Translations under genes and position numbers: made by a program
Assembly: GCF_026625145.1 (NCBI RefSeq)
Contig: NZ_CP113088.1
Coordinates: 1,364,001-1,428,000 of the forward strand
From: Lacinutrix neustonica
Lineage (GTDB): Bacteria; Bacteroidota; Bacteroidia; Flavobacteriales; Flavobacteriaceae
Direction: 5' to 3'
DNA length: 64,000 nucleotides
In this document: piece by piece, positions 8,514 through 17,824 of the stretch
How positions within the stretch are numbered: position 1 is the stretch's first letter
Layout: the number at the start of each line of letters is the position of its first letter
The notes under the pieces: model-generated
What the model was told of the DNA's origin: nothing
What the model saw: only the letters and a program-made list of their open reading frames with translations
The model's database searches: none

Positions 8514-9506
8514 ATGAAACACATATTAAACAGACTTATAAATCAAGAAAACATTACGAGTGCAGAAGCTAAAGAGGTGTTGGTCAATATTTCAAAGGGC
8601 GATTATAATCAAAGTCAAATCGCTTCTTTTCTTACCGTTTTTATGATGCGCAGTATTACACTTGAGGAGCTCCAAGGGTTCCGTGATGCCCTATTAGAAT
8701 TATGTATTCCTGTGGATCTTTCAGAATTTAACGCCATTGATTTATGTGGTACTGGCGGGGATGGCAAAGACACTTTTAATATTTCTACTCTGTCCTCTTT
8801 TGTAACGGCAGGTGCAGGCGTAAAAGTGGCCAAGCATGGAAACTATGGCGTTTCTTCGGCTTGTGGATCTTCGAATGTTATGGAAAAATTAGGCATAAAA
8901 TTCACCTCTGATAAAAGCTTTTTACAAAAAAGTATTGATGCCGCTGGCATTTGTGTGTTACATGCGCCATTATTTCACCCAGCCATGAAACATGTGGCAC
9001 CTATACGTAAAGCTTTGGGTGTAAAAACCTTCTTTAACATGTTGGGCCCAATGGTCAATCCATCGTTTCCTAAGAACCAAATGGTTGGTGTGTTTAATTT
9101 AGAATTACAACGACTATACAGCTATTTATACCAAAATACAGATAAGCAGTACAGTATTGTTCATGCTTTAGACGGATATGACGAAATTTCCCTAACTGGA
9201 AACACTAAAATCATTTCCAATACCTCAGAAACCATGCTGGCACCTAAAGATTTAGACGTAGAACAGATCGATCAAAGTGCTATTTTTGGGGGTGACACGG
9301 TAAATGCTTCAGCAAGAATATTTTTAAAAGTGATTAGTGGAAAAGGTACCGAGGCACAAAATAATGTGGTGTATGCTAATGCAGGATTAGCCATTGCTAC
9401 TGTGAAACAAATAGATCATAAACAAGGTTTTGATATGGCCAAAGAATCGCTGATGAGTGGCAGAGCAAAAGCGAGTTTAGAAAAACTGATCGCGTTGAGT
9501 AAATAA
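8514..9506 (+). CDS. trpD: anthranilate phosphoribosyltransferase
   Basis: Transfers phosphoribose from PRPP to anthranilate. The 330-residue protein has the PRPP and Mg motif DLCGTGGDGKDTFNIST (about 76-92), the anthranilate-binding KHGNYGVSS (about 106-114) and the hinge HPAMKHVAPIRKALG. Length and motifs are normal, and no frame problem is seen. It is the third structural gene in the operon, reading on to trpC 44 bases downstream. Confidence 0.96.
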   Translation: MKHILNRLINQENITSAEAKEVLVNISKGDYNQSQIASFLTVFMMRSITLEELQGFRDALLELCIPVDLSEFNAIDLCGTGGDGKDTFNISTLSSFVTAGAGVKVAKHGNYGVSSACGSSNVMEKLGIKFTSDKSFLQKSIDAAGICVLHAPLFHPAMKHVAPIRKALGVKTFFNMLGPMVNPSFPKNQMVGVFNLELQRLYSYLYQNTDKQYSIVHALDGYDEISLTGNTKIISNTSETMLAPKDLDVEQIDQSAIFGGDTVNASARIFLKVISGKGTEAQNNVVYANAGLAIATVKQIDHKQGFDMAKESLMSGRAKASLEKLIALSK

Positions 9507-9550
9507 TAAGCATTTATAAAATACGCCCACCTAACACTGAAGACAGTAAC

Positions 9551-10336
9551 ATGGATATATTAACTAAAATAATAAACGATAAACGTATTGAGGTCAACTT
9601 TCGAAAACAGCTCATTCCAGTAAGCCAATTGGAGCGCTCTGTTTTATTTGAACGCAAAACGCTGTCACTAGCACAAAAAATTAAGGACAGTAGTACGGGG
9701 ATTATTGCAGAACACAAGCGGCGGTCTCCATCGAAAGCAGTGATTAATCAAAGTTTTAATGTTTTTGATGTGGCTGAAGGCTATGAAACAGCGGGGGCTT
9801 GTGGCATGTCTGTGTTAACGGATGCAAAATATTTTGGTGGGAGTTTAGACGATTTACTAACAGCAAGAGCCAGCTGTAATCTACCTTTACTAAGGAAAGA
9901 ATTCATTATTGATGCCTACCAAATTATTGAGGCCAAAGCCTATGGCGCCGATGTTATTTTATTAATTGCTGCACTATTAACAAGAGAAGAAATCAAACAA
10001 CTTTCTAAACTGGCCAAAAGTTTAAACCTAGAGGTGCTTTTAGAAGTACATAACGAAGAAGAATTAAACAAATCTATAATGCCCAGCTTAGACATGCTAG
10101 GGGTTAATAACCGCAATTTAAAAACCTTTGCTGTTAGTTTAGAAACCAGTAAACAATTGAGTGAATTGATTCCAAACGATTTTGTTAAAGTATCAGAAAG
10201 TGGCATTAGCAGTGTGGAAGCCATTAAAACATTACAACCCTTTGGTTATAAAGGCTTTCTTATAGGAGAAAACTTTATGAAAACCACTCATGCCGGAGAA
10301 AGCGCTAGGGTGTTTATAGAACAATTACAACAATAA
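9551..10336 (+). CDS. trpC: indole-3-glycerol phosphate synthase
   Basis: A 261-residue TIM barrel that closes the indole ring of CdRP. It has the catalytic IAEHKRRSPSKA (about 55-66), LTDAKYFGGS, LRKEFIIDAYQI, the GVNNRNLKTF strand and the phosphate-binding VSESGISS. It is monofunctional, because trpF is a separate downstream gene. There are no frame breaks. Confidence 0.96.
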   Translation: MDILTKIINDKRIEVNFRKQLIPVSQLERSVLFERKTLSLAQKIKDSSTGIIAEHKRRSPSKAVINQSFNVFDVAEGYETAGACGMSVLTDAKYFGGSLDDLLTARASCNLPLLRKEFIIDAYQIIEAKAYGADVILLIAALLTREEIKQLSKLAKSLNLEVLLEVHNEEELNKSIMPSLDMLGVNNRNLKTFAVSLETSKQLSELIPNDFVKVSESGISSVEAIKTLQPFGYKGFLIGENFMKTTHAGESARVFIEQLQQ

Positions 10337-10450
10337 ATGATGTCTTCCGCACGGGATTTGGAAGTCATAAATTAAAGATGATATTAACATAGTTCTGCCG
10401 TTGCCTGTCTAAAGCACAGTCGAAAGGCGGAAATAAAAAAACAAATTGCA
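10337..10450. repeat. trpC-trpF spacer with possible dispersed-repeat fragment
   Basis: A 114-base non-coding spacer. Bases about 10395-10431 read, on the minus strand, as CCGCCTTTCGACTGTGCTTT followed by AGACAGGCAACGG. This resembles an intergenic repeat core (TTTCGACTGNGCTNAGG) that I associate with Flavobacteriaceae genomes. No second copy lies in this window, so the call is weak. Confidence 0.25.
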
Positions 10451-11085
10451 ATGAAACTAAAAGTATGTGGAATGAAAGTGGAAAGCAACATTTTAGATGT
10501 TGCCGATTTACACCCCGATTATATGGGCTTTATATTTTATGAGAAATCGCCACGATATTTCAAAGAAACAATTCCTAAATTACCCGAAACTATTGAGAAA
10601 ATTGGTGTTTTTGTAAACGCATCATTAGACTTTTTAGTCGATAAAATTGAAACACACCAATTACAAGGGGTGCAACTACATGGTGACGAATCTCCGAATT
10701 TTGCGAGCAGTTAAGAGCCTATGACATTAAAATCATCAAAGTGTTTTCTGTAAAAAACCAATTCGACTTTAGTGTTTTAGAACCTTATGAATCGGTTTGT
10801 GACTATTATTTATTTGATACCAAAGGAAAAGAGCCCGGTGGCAATGGGTATACCTTTAACTGGAACATTTTTAAAAAATACCCCTCCAATAAATCGTACT
10901 TTTTAAGTGGTGGTATTGGTCCTGAAACATTAGAGGCCTTATTACTGTTCTTAAAACGACCAGAGTCTGATTTGTGTTGTACTCTCGATATAAACAGCAA
11001 GTTTGAAACGGTTTCAGGGTTTAAAGACCTCAAAAAGATAAAAGATTTTCAATACCAATTAAAAATTAATGGTTATGGCGTATAA
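10451..11085 (+). CDS. trpF: phosphoribosylanthranilate isomerase (frameshifted at 10694-10697)
   Basis: Amadori isomerisation of PRA to CdRP. The start KLKVCGM carries the catalytic Cys (about residue 6). YMGFIFYEKSPRY, VQLHGDESP, the catalytic Asp in FDTKGKEPGGNG and FLSGGIGPE follow in family order. At 10694-10697 CCGA stands for CCGGA (SPEF). Adding one G restores a 211-residue protein. The stop overlaps the trpB start by 11 bases, which is usual for translationally coupled genes. Confidence 0.94.
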
Positions 11086-12255
11086 TATAAACGACAAAGG
11101 CTATTACGGAGAATTTGGAGGGGCATACATCCCGAAATGCTCTATCCAAATGTAGAAGAGTTACGTCAGAATTATTTAAAAATAATGGCTGAACCTTCTT
11201 TTAAAGAGGCCTTCGACCACTTATTAAAAGATTATGTGGGCCGTCCTTCTCCCCTCTATTTTGCCAAACGGCTTTCAGAGAAATATAACACAAAAATCTA
11301 CCTTAAACGAGAAGATTTAAACCATACCGGCGCCCATAAAATCAACAATACAATTGGTCAAATTTTAATGGCACAACGTTTAGGCAAAACGCGAATCATT
11401 GCAGAAACGGGCGCAGGACAACACGGTGTGGCGACCGCTACGGTTTGTGCTTTAATGGGCATGGAATGTATTGTTTACATGGGAGAAATTGATATTGCAA
11501 GACAAGCACCTAATGTGGCCGTAATGAAAATGCTAGGCGCTAAAGTTGTCCCTGCACTGTCACGGAAGTCGCACTCTAAAAGATGCCACAAACGAAGCGA
11601 TTCGCGATTGGATTAACAATCCTGTAGACACGCATTATATTATAGGAAGTGTGGTGGGCCCACACCCCTATCCGGATATGGTCGCGCGTTTCCAAGCCGT
11701 GGTATCCGAAGAAATCAAATGGCAATTAAAAACTAAAGAAGGCCGAGAATCACCAGATTATGTGGTAGCTTGTGTTGGTGGTGGCAGTAATGCTGCGGGT
11801 GCATTTTACCATTATTTAGAAGACACCCGTGTAAAACTAATAGCGGTAGAAGCTGCCGGAAAAGGTATTCATTCGGAGAGAGTGCGGCGACTTCTGTCTT
11901 AGGAAAAGAAGGGATTATTCATGGTAGTAAAACGCTTTTAATGCAAACTAAAGACGGACAAATTACCGAGCCCTACTCTATTTCTGCTGGTTTAGATTAT
12001 CCTGGTGTTGGCCCCATGCATGCGCATTTGTATAAAACGGGCCGCGCAGAATTTATATCTATTACAGATGATGAAGCGATGCATGCCGGTTTAGAATTGA
12101 GTCAGTTAGAAGGTATCATCCCTGCTATAGAAACGTCGCATTCATTAGCGATCTTCAAAGACAAAAAATTTAAAGAGGAAGATATTATAGTAATAAATCT
12201 CTCCGGCCGTGGCGATAAAGACTTACAGAATTATATTGATTATTTTAAATTATAA
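11075..12255 (+). CDS. trpB: tryptophan synthase beta chain (three frameshifts)
   Basis: PLP enzyme joining indole and serine. The ATG at 11075 gives the family N-terminus followed by [12 protein letters not shown]. Motifs in order are [10 protein letters not shown] (PLP lysine), [45 protein letters not shown] and IHSGES. Three CCGG sites are broken: CCCGAAA at 11131, TCACGGA at 11570-11576 and TCGGA at 11873-11877. Correcting all three (+1, -1, +1) gives 393 residues, the normal length. A fourth CCGG, at about 11857, is intact. Three independent frame-restoring edits make true pseudogenisation unlikely. Confidence 0.95.
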
Positions 12256-12478
12256 ATAGGGCGTTACCATATATAGTCAGGCTTTCAAGGGGCGCTATCA
12301 AAGATGCCCTCAAACAAACCTTTCAATCCTTATCGCAGCAAGCAAACAAAATTGGAATGGTTACCAAGGATAAAGAAATGTTGAGAATCAAGTCTCACCA
12401 TTGAGGTGAAGGCGAAAACTCAATGAAGAAAATAAAAAAGTTTAATTAAATAAGGTTCTCTTTTTGGAGGAAGTAAAC
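12256..12478. repeat. trpB-trpA spacer with flavobacterial dispersed repeat
   Basis: A 223-base spacer, long for a coupled TrpA/TrpB pair. It begins with GGGCGTTACC (about 12259), then AGTCAGGCTTTC and a segment reading TCAATCCTTATCGCAGCAAG. This is the order of a GC-richer intergenic repeat (GGGCGTTACC..GTCGGGCTTTC..CAATCCCT.ACGC) that I recall from Flavobacteriaceae genomes. I see no ORF. It ends with a strong Shine-Dalgarno GGAGG (12466-12470) for trpA, which is rare in this phylum and may compensate for lost coupling. Confidence 0.45.
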
Positions 12479-13243
12479 ATGAACAGAATTAATCAAAAAC
12501 TACAAGAAAACAAAAAGCTACTATCCCTCTATTTTTCGGCAGGCTATCCCAGTTTGAATGCTACGGTAGACATTATTGAAAACCTAGAAAAAAGTGGTGT
12601 TGATATGATTGAAATTGGATTACCGTTCAGTGATCCTTTGGCAGACGGACCAACCATTCAAGCGAGTTCAACAACTGCTTTAAAAAACGGAATGACGACT
12701 GAAGTCCTCTTCAAGCAATTGAAAGATATAAGAAAAACGGTTTCCATCCCGCTAATTATCATGGGCTATTTCAATCCCATATTACAATATGGCGTAGAAG
12801 CCTTTTGTAACACATGCCAAGACATTGGTATTGATGGTTTAATCATCCCCGATTTACCCGTGGATGTCTACAACGATCAATACAAAGCTACTTTTGAAAA
12901 ATATGGATTGATTAATGTCTTTTTGATTACACCACAAACCTCTATAGAACGTATCCATTTTATAGACTCTATTTCTAAGGGGTTTATATATATGGTAAGT
13001 AGCGCAAGTGTTACTGGGAGCAGCTCCGGATTTGGTGATGAACAAACCGCCTATTTCAAACGCATTGAAGCCATGAAGTTGAATAACCCACAAATAGTAG
13101 GGTTTGGAATTTCAGATAATAAAACCTTCACCCAAGCGACCAAATATGCAAAGGGCGCCATTATTGGTAGTGCATTTATAAAGCATTTGAAAAATGATGG
13201 GATAACTAAAATTTCTCAATTTGTTTCCAGCATTTTAAGATAG
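12479..13243 (+). CDS. trpA: tryptophan synthase alpha chain
   Basis: Cleaves indole-3-glycerol phosphate and passes indole to TrpB. The protein is 254 residues from the ATG at 12479, which sits 8 bases after GGAGG. It has the catalytic EIGLPFSDPLADGPTIQ (Glu and Asp), IIMGYFNP, GLIIPDLP, YMVSSASVTGS and GFGISD. There are no frame breaks. It is the last gene of the trp operon. Confidence 0.96.
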   Translation: MNRINQKLQENKKLLSLYFSAGYPSLNATVDIIENLEKSGVDMIEIGLPFSDPLADGPTIQASSTTALKNGMTTEVLFKQLKDIRKTVSIPLIIMGYFNPILQYGVEAFCNTCQDIGIDGLIIPDLPVDVYNDQYKATFEKYGLINVFLITPQTSIERIHFIDSISKGFIYMVSSASVTGSSSGFGDEQTAYFKRIEAMKLNNPQIVGFGISDNKTFTQATKYAKGAIIGSAFIKHLKNDGITKISQFVSSILR

Positions 13244-13337
13244 TTTAACAGATGTGAAACGAGTTTTAACTAAGCCTTATGAGAAATTGTTGGTAATGGT
13301 TCGTAACTTAGTGATGAACCAAAAAAAACGATACATC

Positions 13338-13481
13338 ATGGGAGTTACAGAAGATAGAAAAAAATTTAAAACAACAAAAGAGCAAACAAACCCTACCAAT
13401 CCAACAGGAAATACCAATATTGAAACCAATAAATTTGATATTGATGAGTCCACAATAAAAGAGCAACAGAAAAAGAAATAA
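13338..13481 (+). CDS. small hydrophilic hypothetical protein
   Basis: A 47-residue, strongly charged, low-complexity peptide (Lys, Thr, Asn, Glu rich) starting MGVTEDRKKF. An in-frame upstream extension to a GTG at 13254 is possible but starts only 11 bases past trpA. No domain is recognisable. A terminator-like hairpin follows at once, which supports expression. Confidence 0.45.
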   Translation: MGVTEDRKKFKTTKEQTNPTNPTGNTNIETNKFDIDESTIKEQQKKK

Positions 13482-13502
13482 TTGCTCAGTATTTATTTCT
13501 TA

Positions 13503-13536
13503 ACAAAGCCTAAATAATTTATTGTTTAGGCTTTGT
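13503..13536 (+). terminator. intrinsic terminator after the trp operon / small ORF
   Basis: ACAAAGCCTAAA and TTTAGGCTTTGT form an 11-12 bp near-perfect stem around an AT-rich loop. The T run is short, and the hairpin may act in both directions. Confidence 0.6.
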
Positions 13537-13637
13537 ATTGTATAAATATAACGCATCACTATAGTCATGTATTAAAACATTCCAGTGTCGATTTGCTAAA
13601 AGAGATAGTCATCATATACAAGTTAAAACATTAAATA

Positions 13638-14099
13638 ATGTCAGACATTATATATCGAAGCGGCACGCGTGAGGACTTACCTATTTTGTTACAATTTGAG
13701 CAAGCCATTATATCCTTTGAACGCGAGTTTGACAAAAACTTAAAAGCCCCCTGTGTCTATTATGACTTTGAAGGCCTTTTTAGTTCTCCGGACACCAAAA
13801 TAATAGTGGCGCAACACCATTCTAAATTAATAGGCTCCGGTTAGGCTAAAATTGTTAATGCCAAACCGTATCACATCAATCAAAGGTATGCCTATATGGG
13901 TTTTATGTTTATTGATCCCGAATACAGAGGACAAGGGGTTATTCAAAACATCATTGAAACCCTTAAAAATTGGGCGAAGACTAAACATGTGGTAGAAGCA
14001 CGCTTATTAGTGTACCACGATAATTTAGGTGCGATTAGAGCGTATGAAAAAAGTGGCTTTAAGAAACACACGTTAGAAATAAAATTAGAATTCGAATAA
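13638..14099 (+). CDS. GNAT family N-acetyltransferase (in-frame TAG at 13842)
   Basis: A 153-codon acetyltransferase with one internal stop. The first part covers the N-terminal strand and helix (YRSGTREDLPILLQFEQAI), ending at IGSG. After the TAG, reading resumes in the same frame: AKIVNAKPYHINQRYAYMGFMFIDPEYRGQGV, with the acetyl-CoA pyrophosphate loop YRGQGV, and then ends in a beta-strand pair. A Tyr codon (TAC or TAT) is expected where TAG stands, so the defect is a substitution and not an indel. It may be a real nonsense mutation, a sequencing error next to the CCGG at 13835, or readthrough. The substrate is unknown. Confidence 0.75.
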
Positions 14100-14109
14100 A
14101 CATCACATT

Positions 14110-14565
14110 ATGCCCTTAAACATTGTTTTAATAGAGCCTGAAATCCCAAATAACACAGGCAACATTGGTCGATTAGCCCTAGCCTCCGGATCTAGATTAC
14201 ATTTAGTAAAGCCTTTTGGTTTTGAAATCACCGATACGCGATTAAAGCGTGCCGGTTTAGATTATTGGCAATATTTGGAAGTTATATACTACGAATCCTC
14301 AGAAGCTTTTTTTAAAAAACATAAAAATGCGAAAATGGCTTTCCTTTCTAGTAAGGCTTCTAAACACCACTGGGACATTCCGTTTGAAGACAACCTATTC
14401 CTTGTTTTCGGGAAAGAATCTACTGGCTTGTCGAACACGATAATTGAAGCACATAACGCGTCCATTTACAAAATTCCGTTATTAAGTAATCACATCCGGA
14501 GTTTAAATCTAGCCAATGCCGTGAGCATAACTGTGTATGAAGGTTTAAGGCAAATACAAAACTAA
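14110..14565 (+). CDS. trmL: tRNA (cytidine(34)-2'-O)-methyltransferase
   Basis: A 151-residue SPOUT methyltransferase. It shows the N-terminal IEPEIPNNTGNIGRLA, the central LVFGKESTGL and the C-terminal IPLLSNHIRSLNLANAVSI that forms the trefoil-knot SAM site. TrmL methylates the wobble ribose of tRNA-Leu isoacceptors. The length is normal. It follows the GNAT gene by 10 bases. Confidence 0.93.
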   Translation: MPLNIVLIEPEIPNNTGNIGRLALASGSRLHLVKPFGFEITDTRLKRAGLDYWQYLEVIYYESSEAFFKKHKNAKMAFLSSKASKHHWDIPFEDNLFLVFGKESTGLSNTIIEAHNASIYKIPLLSNHIRSLNLANAVSITVYEGLRQIQN

Positions 14566-14720
14566 AAAAAACAACGATTAGATCCCTATAAACATCTCAT
14601 TTACAGACGCTAGAATTAATAACAAATAAATTTTAAACTATTATTTTTGTATGACATTTAATATTACATTCGCGACAAAATTGATAGTATTATTTTACTT
14701 TTTACCATAACCATTAATTA

Positions 14721-16242
14721 ATGAAAAATATAGAAAATATTGAACTGGCTTACTTAACGCTTGACGATTATCAAGAACTTAAAGAGGCCATGATCGCATC
14801 TTACTCAACAATGCCGGACTCCATATGGAAGGAACATCAAATTAAAAAATTGATAGACGAATTTCGAGAAGGACAAGTGGTTATAAAAATTAATAATCAA
14901 ATAGCTGGTTGTGCGTTGTGTATTATAGTCGATTACGATAAGTATGAAGATTTTCATACTTACGAGCAAATAACTGGAAATTATACTTTTAACACACACA
15001 CCAAAGATGGAGATGTTATTTACGGGGTTGATGTTTTTATTAAACCGAGAATTTAGAGGCTTACGTTTAGGGCGCCGTTTATATGATTACAGGAAAGAAC
15101 TTTGTGAGCGTTTAAACTTAAAAGGCTTAGCCTTTGGGGGACGTATTCCAAACTTCCATAAATATTCAGACAAGCTTACAGCCAAGGAATATATTGACAA
15201 AGTAAAAACAAAAGAGATTCACGATCCCGTTTTAAATTTTCAAATCTCGAACGATTTTCACCCCACTAGAATTTTAAAAAATTACTTAGAGGGAGACGCC
15301 TCTTCACACGATTATGCTGTTTTACTAGAGTGGGATAATATTTATTATGAGAAGAAGAATAAAAAAGCTACGACCATAAAAAAAATAGTCCGTTTAGGCC
15401 TTGTACAATGGCAAATGCGCCCGTATAAGGATTTAGACGAACTCATGCACCAAGCTGAATTTTTCGTGGATGCCGTCTCCGGATACCGAAGTGATTTTGC
15501 ATTATTCCCTGAGTTCTTTAATGCACCATTAATGGCACCTAACAACCACATGTCTACACCGGAGGCCATACGTGAGTTAGCAAAACATACCGCAGAGATT
15601 GTACAACGCTTTTCCAAGTTAGCCATCTCTTATAATATTAATATTATTACGGGCAGCATGCCGGAAATGGTAGATGACAAACTTTATAATGTGGGGTATT
15701 TATGCAGACGGGACGGTACTATGGAGCGTTATGAAAAATTGCATGTGACTCCTGATGAAGCGAAAGTTTGGGGTATGGTTGGCGGAAACAAACTCCAAGC
15801 GTTTGATACCGATTGTGGTAAAATAGGCATCTTAATTTGTTATGATTCTGAATTCCCTGAATTGAGTCGTCTCCTTGCCGATGAAGGCATGGATATTCTA
15901 TTTGTTCCTTTTTTAACAGACACTCAAAATGGATTTTCAAGAGTTAGACATTGTGCACAAGCCAGAGCGATTGAAAACGAATGTTATGTAGCCATAGCAG
16001 GAAGTGTGGGAAACCTTCCAAAGGTTCAAAACATGGACATTCAGTTTGCACAATCCATGGTGTTTACACCTTGTGACTTTGCTTTTCCTACTAATGGTGT
16101 AAAAGCAGAAGCGACGCAAAACACAGAAATGATTCTAATTGCCGATGTTGATATTGATTTATTAAGAGAACTCAATCAATTTGGAAGTGTGAGAAATTTA
16201 AAGGACAGAAGAACTGACCTTTTTGAATTAAAAAAGAAATAA
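14721..16242 (+). CDS. bifunctional GNAT acetyltransferase / carbon-nitrogen hydrolase (frameshifted at 15045-15050)
   Basis: A two-domain enzyme of 506 residues after repair. Residues about 1-215 are a GNAT domain (DGDVIYGVDVFIKPEFRGLRLGRRLYDYR, with the acetyl-CoA loop RGLRLG). Residues about 230-506 are a nitrilase-fold amidohydrolase with the Glu-Lys-Cys triad visible in ALFPEFF, YEKLHVTPDE and ILICYDSEFPE. At 15045-15050 CCGAGA replaces CCGGA (KPEF), and deleting the A joins the two frames. Fused proteins of this type are known in Bacteroidota, but the physiological substrate is not established. Confidence 0.92.
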
Positions 16243-16252
16243 CATTAAGATT

Positions 16253-16915
16253 ATGAAATATCATATTATAATAAACAAAGTAAAAACTGTTGAAGCATTT
16301 GATGATGCTTGGAGTATTGAGGATTACATAGAATTATTAAGTCGTTTTGGTTTTCAAGACGGCGCAAACGCTAATCCAAATGAACTAAAAGATCTTCTTT
16401 TCATGGCTATTTCAGATTTCGAGCCTAATGAAGCCGCCGTTATTGTTTTAGATTATAAGTTGGCTGAACAGCTTAATGAAAATCAAATAGAGCAATTGTC
16501 TCATGAAATGCTTTTAGATAAAATATCAGAAGAGTATCCTGATATCACATTACATCATGAGTTATTCAACATCAATCAACTCCTTCACAACGCGTACAAC
16601 GGCACTTTTCCAAATGCTAAAGCGACAGTGATTGAGTTTGAGATTAGTCCGAATAAGGAGGTTTCGAAAGAAATTATTCTTAAAATATTAGACAAAACTC
16701 TAGCCCCCAGCAATGTTATTAAGCGCTTGTTTTCAAATCAATTAGCTGGTAAAGAAGCGTTTGAAGAAGCGGAGGCCATCCTTTGGGAATTAAAGCCTAC
16801 TGGAGAAACGTCGTATGTCCTAAAAACGTCTGAGTATTGGATGAGTCGTGATGAATTTAAGGATGCCGAATTTGATGCTACTGTTACTGAGTTTGAAGAA
16901 GAAGATGAAGATTAA
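16253..16915 (+). CDS. hypothetical protein, acidic
   Basis: A 220-residue acidic soluble protein with no signal peptide or membrane helix. It starts MKYHIIINKV and ends in a run of acidic residues. It lies 10 bases after the GNAT-nitrilase gene on the same strand and was probably co-transcribed. I do not recognise a domain. Its composition and codon use match the neighbours. Confidence 0.8.
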   Translation: MKYHIIINKVKTVEAFDDAWSIEDYIELLSRFGFQDGANANPNELKDLLFMAISDFEPNEAAVIVLDYKLAEQLNENQIEQLSHEMLLDKISEEYPDITLHHELFNINQLLHNAYNGTFPNAKATVIEFEISPNKEVSKEIILKILDKTLAPSNVIKRLFSNQLAGKEAFEEAEAILWELKPTGETSYVLKTSEYWMSRDEFKDAEFDATVTEFEEEDED

Positions 16916-16979
16916 CGCATTCTTTCTCTATTGCAAATCATGATGTGTTATTAAATTAGTACATTCTTATAATAAACAC

Positions 16980-17268
16980 ATGAAAAAATTAATTGCACTA
17001 TTATTGATTATTCCGTTCTTTTCATTACTAAATGCACAATCGGTAGAAGATTTTTTTGGTAGTTAGAAAGGAGATGATAAAGGCGAAATAGGCTTTATTA
17101 TTTTTGAAGAAGACGGCCATGCCACGTTTAAGATGGAGGATCGAGATAGTTATTGGGTATTGCTCAATTCATTGACTCCAACCCCTACAAATGGCACTTG
17201 ACTTATTAGAAGTTAGGGCTACAGGTTTTTATGAAAAAAAATCAATTTTATTAAAACGAGTCAACTAA
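16980..17268 (+). pseudogene. decayed small exported protein
   Basis: Begins with a clear signal peptide (MKKLIALLLIIPFFSLLNAQ), then VEDFFGS, a TAG at 17064-17066 where Trp is expected, and KGDDKGEIGFIIFEEDGHATFK. After about 17150 the frame is lost. The fragments DSNPYKWHLTY and, at the end, GFYEKKSILLKRVN appear in other frames. The pieces match the layout of a roughly 130-residue family of exported flavobacterial hypotheticals with an internal deletion. There is no CCGG at the lesions, so this looks like genuine decay, unlike the other broken genes. Confidence 0.65.
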
Positions 17269-17269
17269 T

Positions 17270-17494
17270 TTATTGATTCTTTTTTAAATACTCCAAATAG
17301 AAATCTTCCACCTTTTTGCGTGCCCAAGGGGTGCGGCGTAAAAATTTTAAACTGGATTTTATAGAAGGCTTATCTGTAAAACATTTAATTTTTATGTTAT
17401 ACCCTAAATACTCCCAACCATAGTGGGTCTGCAAATCGGTAATCATCTGCTCTAATTTTATACCGTGAAGGGGGTTGTTTTTTTGAGTTTCCAT
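17270..17494 (-). CDS. VF530-like DNA-binding family protein (DUF2132)
   Basis: A 74-residue protein matching the DUF2132/VF530 family closely: [25 protein letters not shown], then INxxCF-like IKIKCF and [22 protein letters not shown]. The family adopts a small HU-independent DNA-binding-type fold, and its role is unknown. It ends 2 bases from the decayed gene on the opposite strand. Confidence 0.85.
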   Translation of the reverse strand: METQKNNPLHGIKLEQMITDLQTHYGWEYLGYNIKIKCFTDKPSIKSSLKFLRRTPWARKKVEDFYLEYLKKNQ

Positions 17495-17589
17495 TCTGAA
17501 GATATAACCATTATCAGTCTAACCGCAGTCTAAGACTTTTTAAAGTTCTTGAATCACTAAGCACTTTGACTGCGTAAATTATGACAGGA

Positions 17590-17802
17590 CTATAATGCCA
17601 CTAATTTTTTAATTTTTATTGCTTTCTCAAAGTGATCTAATTCGTGGGTTTTAATCCACCACGTTGCCGCTTCCATCAACAGCTCGGGGTTTATATTTTT
17701 ATTTTTAAAAAACGCATAAAAAGACAAACCTACAGTAGCCCCTTTTTGGGCTATTTTAGCCTCACAAACGGCAATGATTTTAGCTTTTAAACTTGGCGTC
17801 AT
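17590..17802 (-). CDS. conserved small protein of unknown function (DUF6500-like)
   Basis: A 70-residue soluble protein starting MTPSLKAKIIAVCEAKIAQKGATVGLSF. It resembles the small conserved family I know as DUF6500, but that assignment is from memory. It lies 22 bases downstream of nothing on its own strand and upstream of DUF2132. Its function is unknown. Confidence 0.65.
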   Translation of the reverse strand: MTPSLKAKIIAVCEAKIAQKGATVGLSFYAFFKNKNINPELLMEAATWWIKTHELDHFEKAIKIKKLVAL

Positions 17803-17824
17803 TGTTTATATAATTAACTCGTTT

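Noticed and set aside
12256..12478. Missing gene between trpB and trpA
   Set aside because: No open frame of useful length exists on either strand. The content looks like an intergenic repeat.
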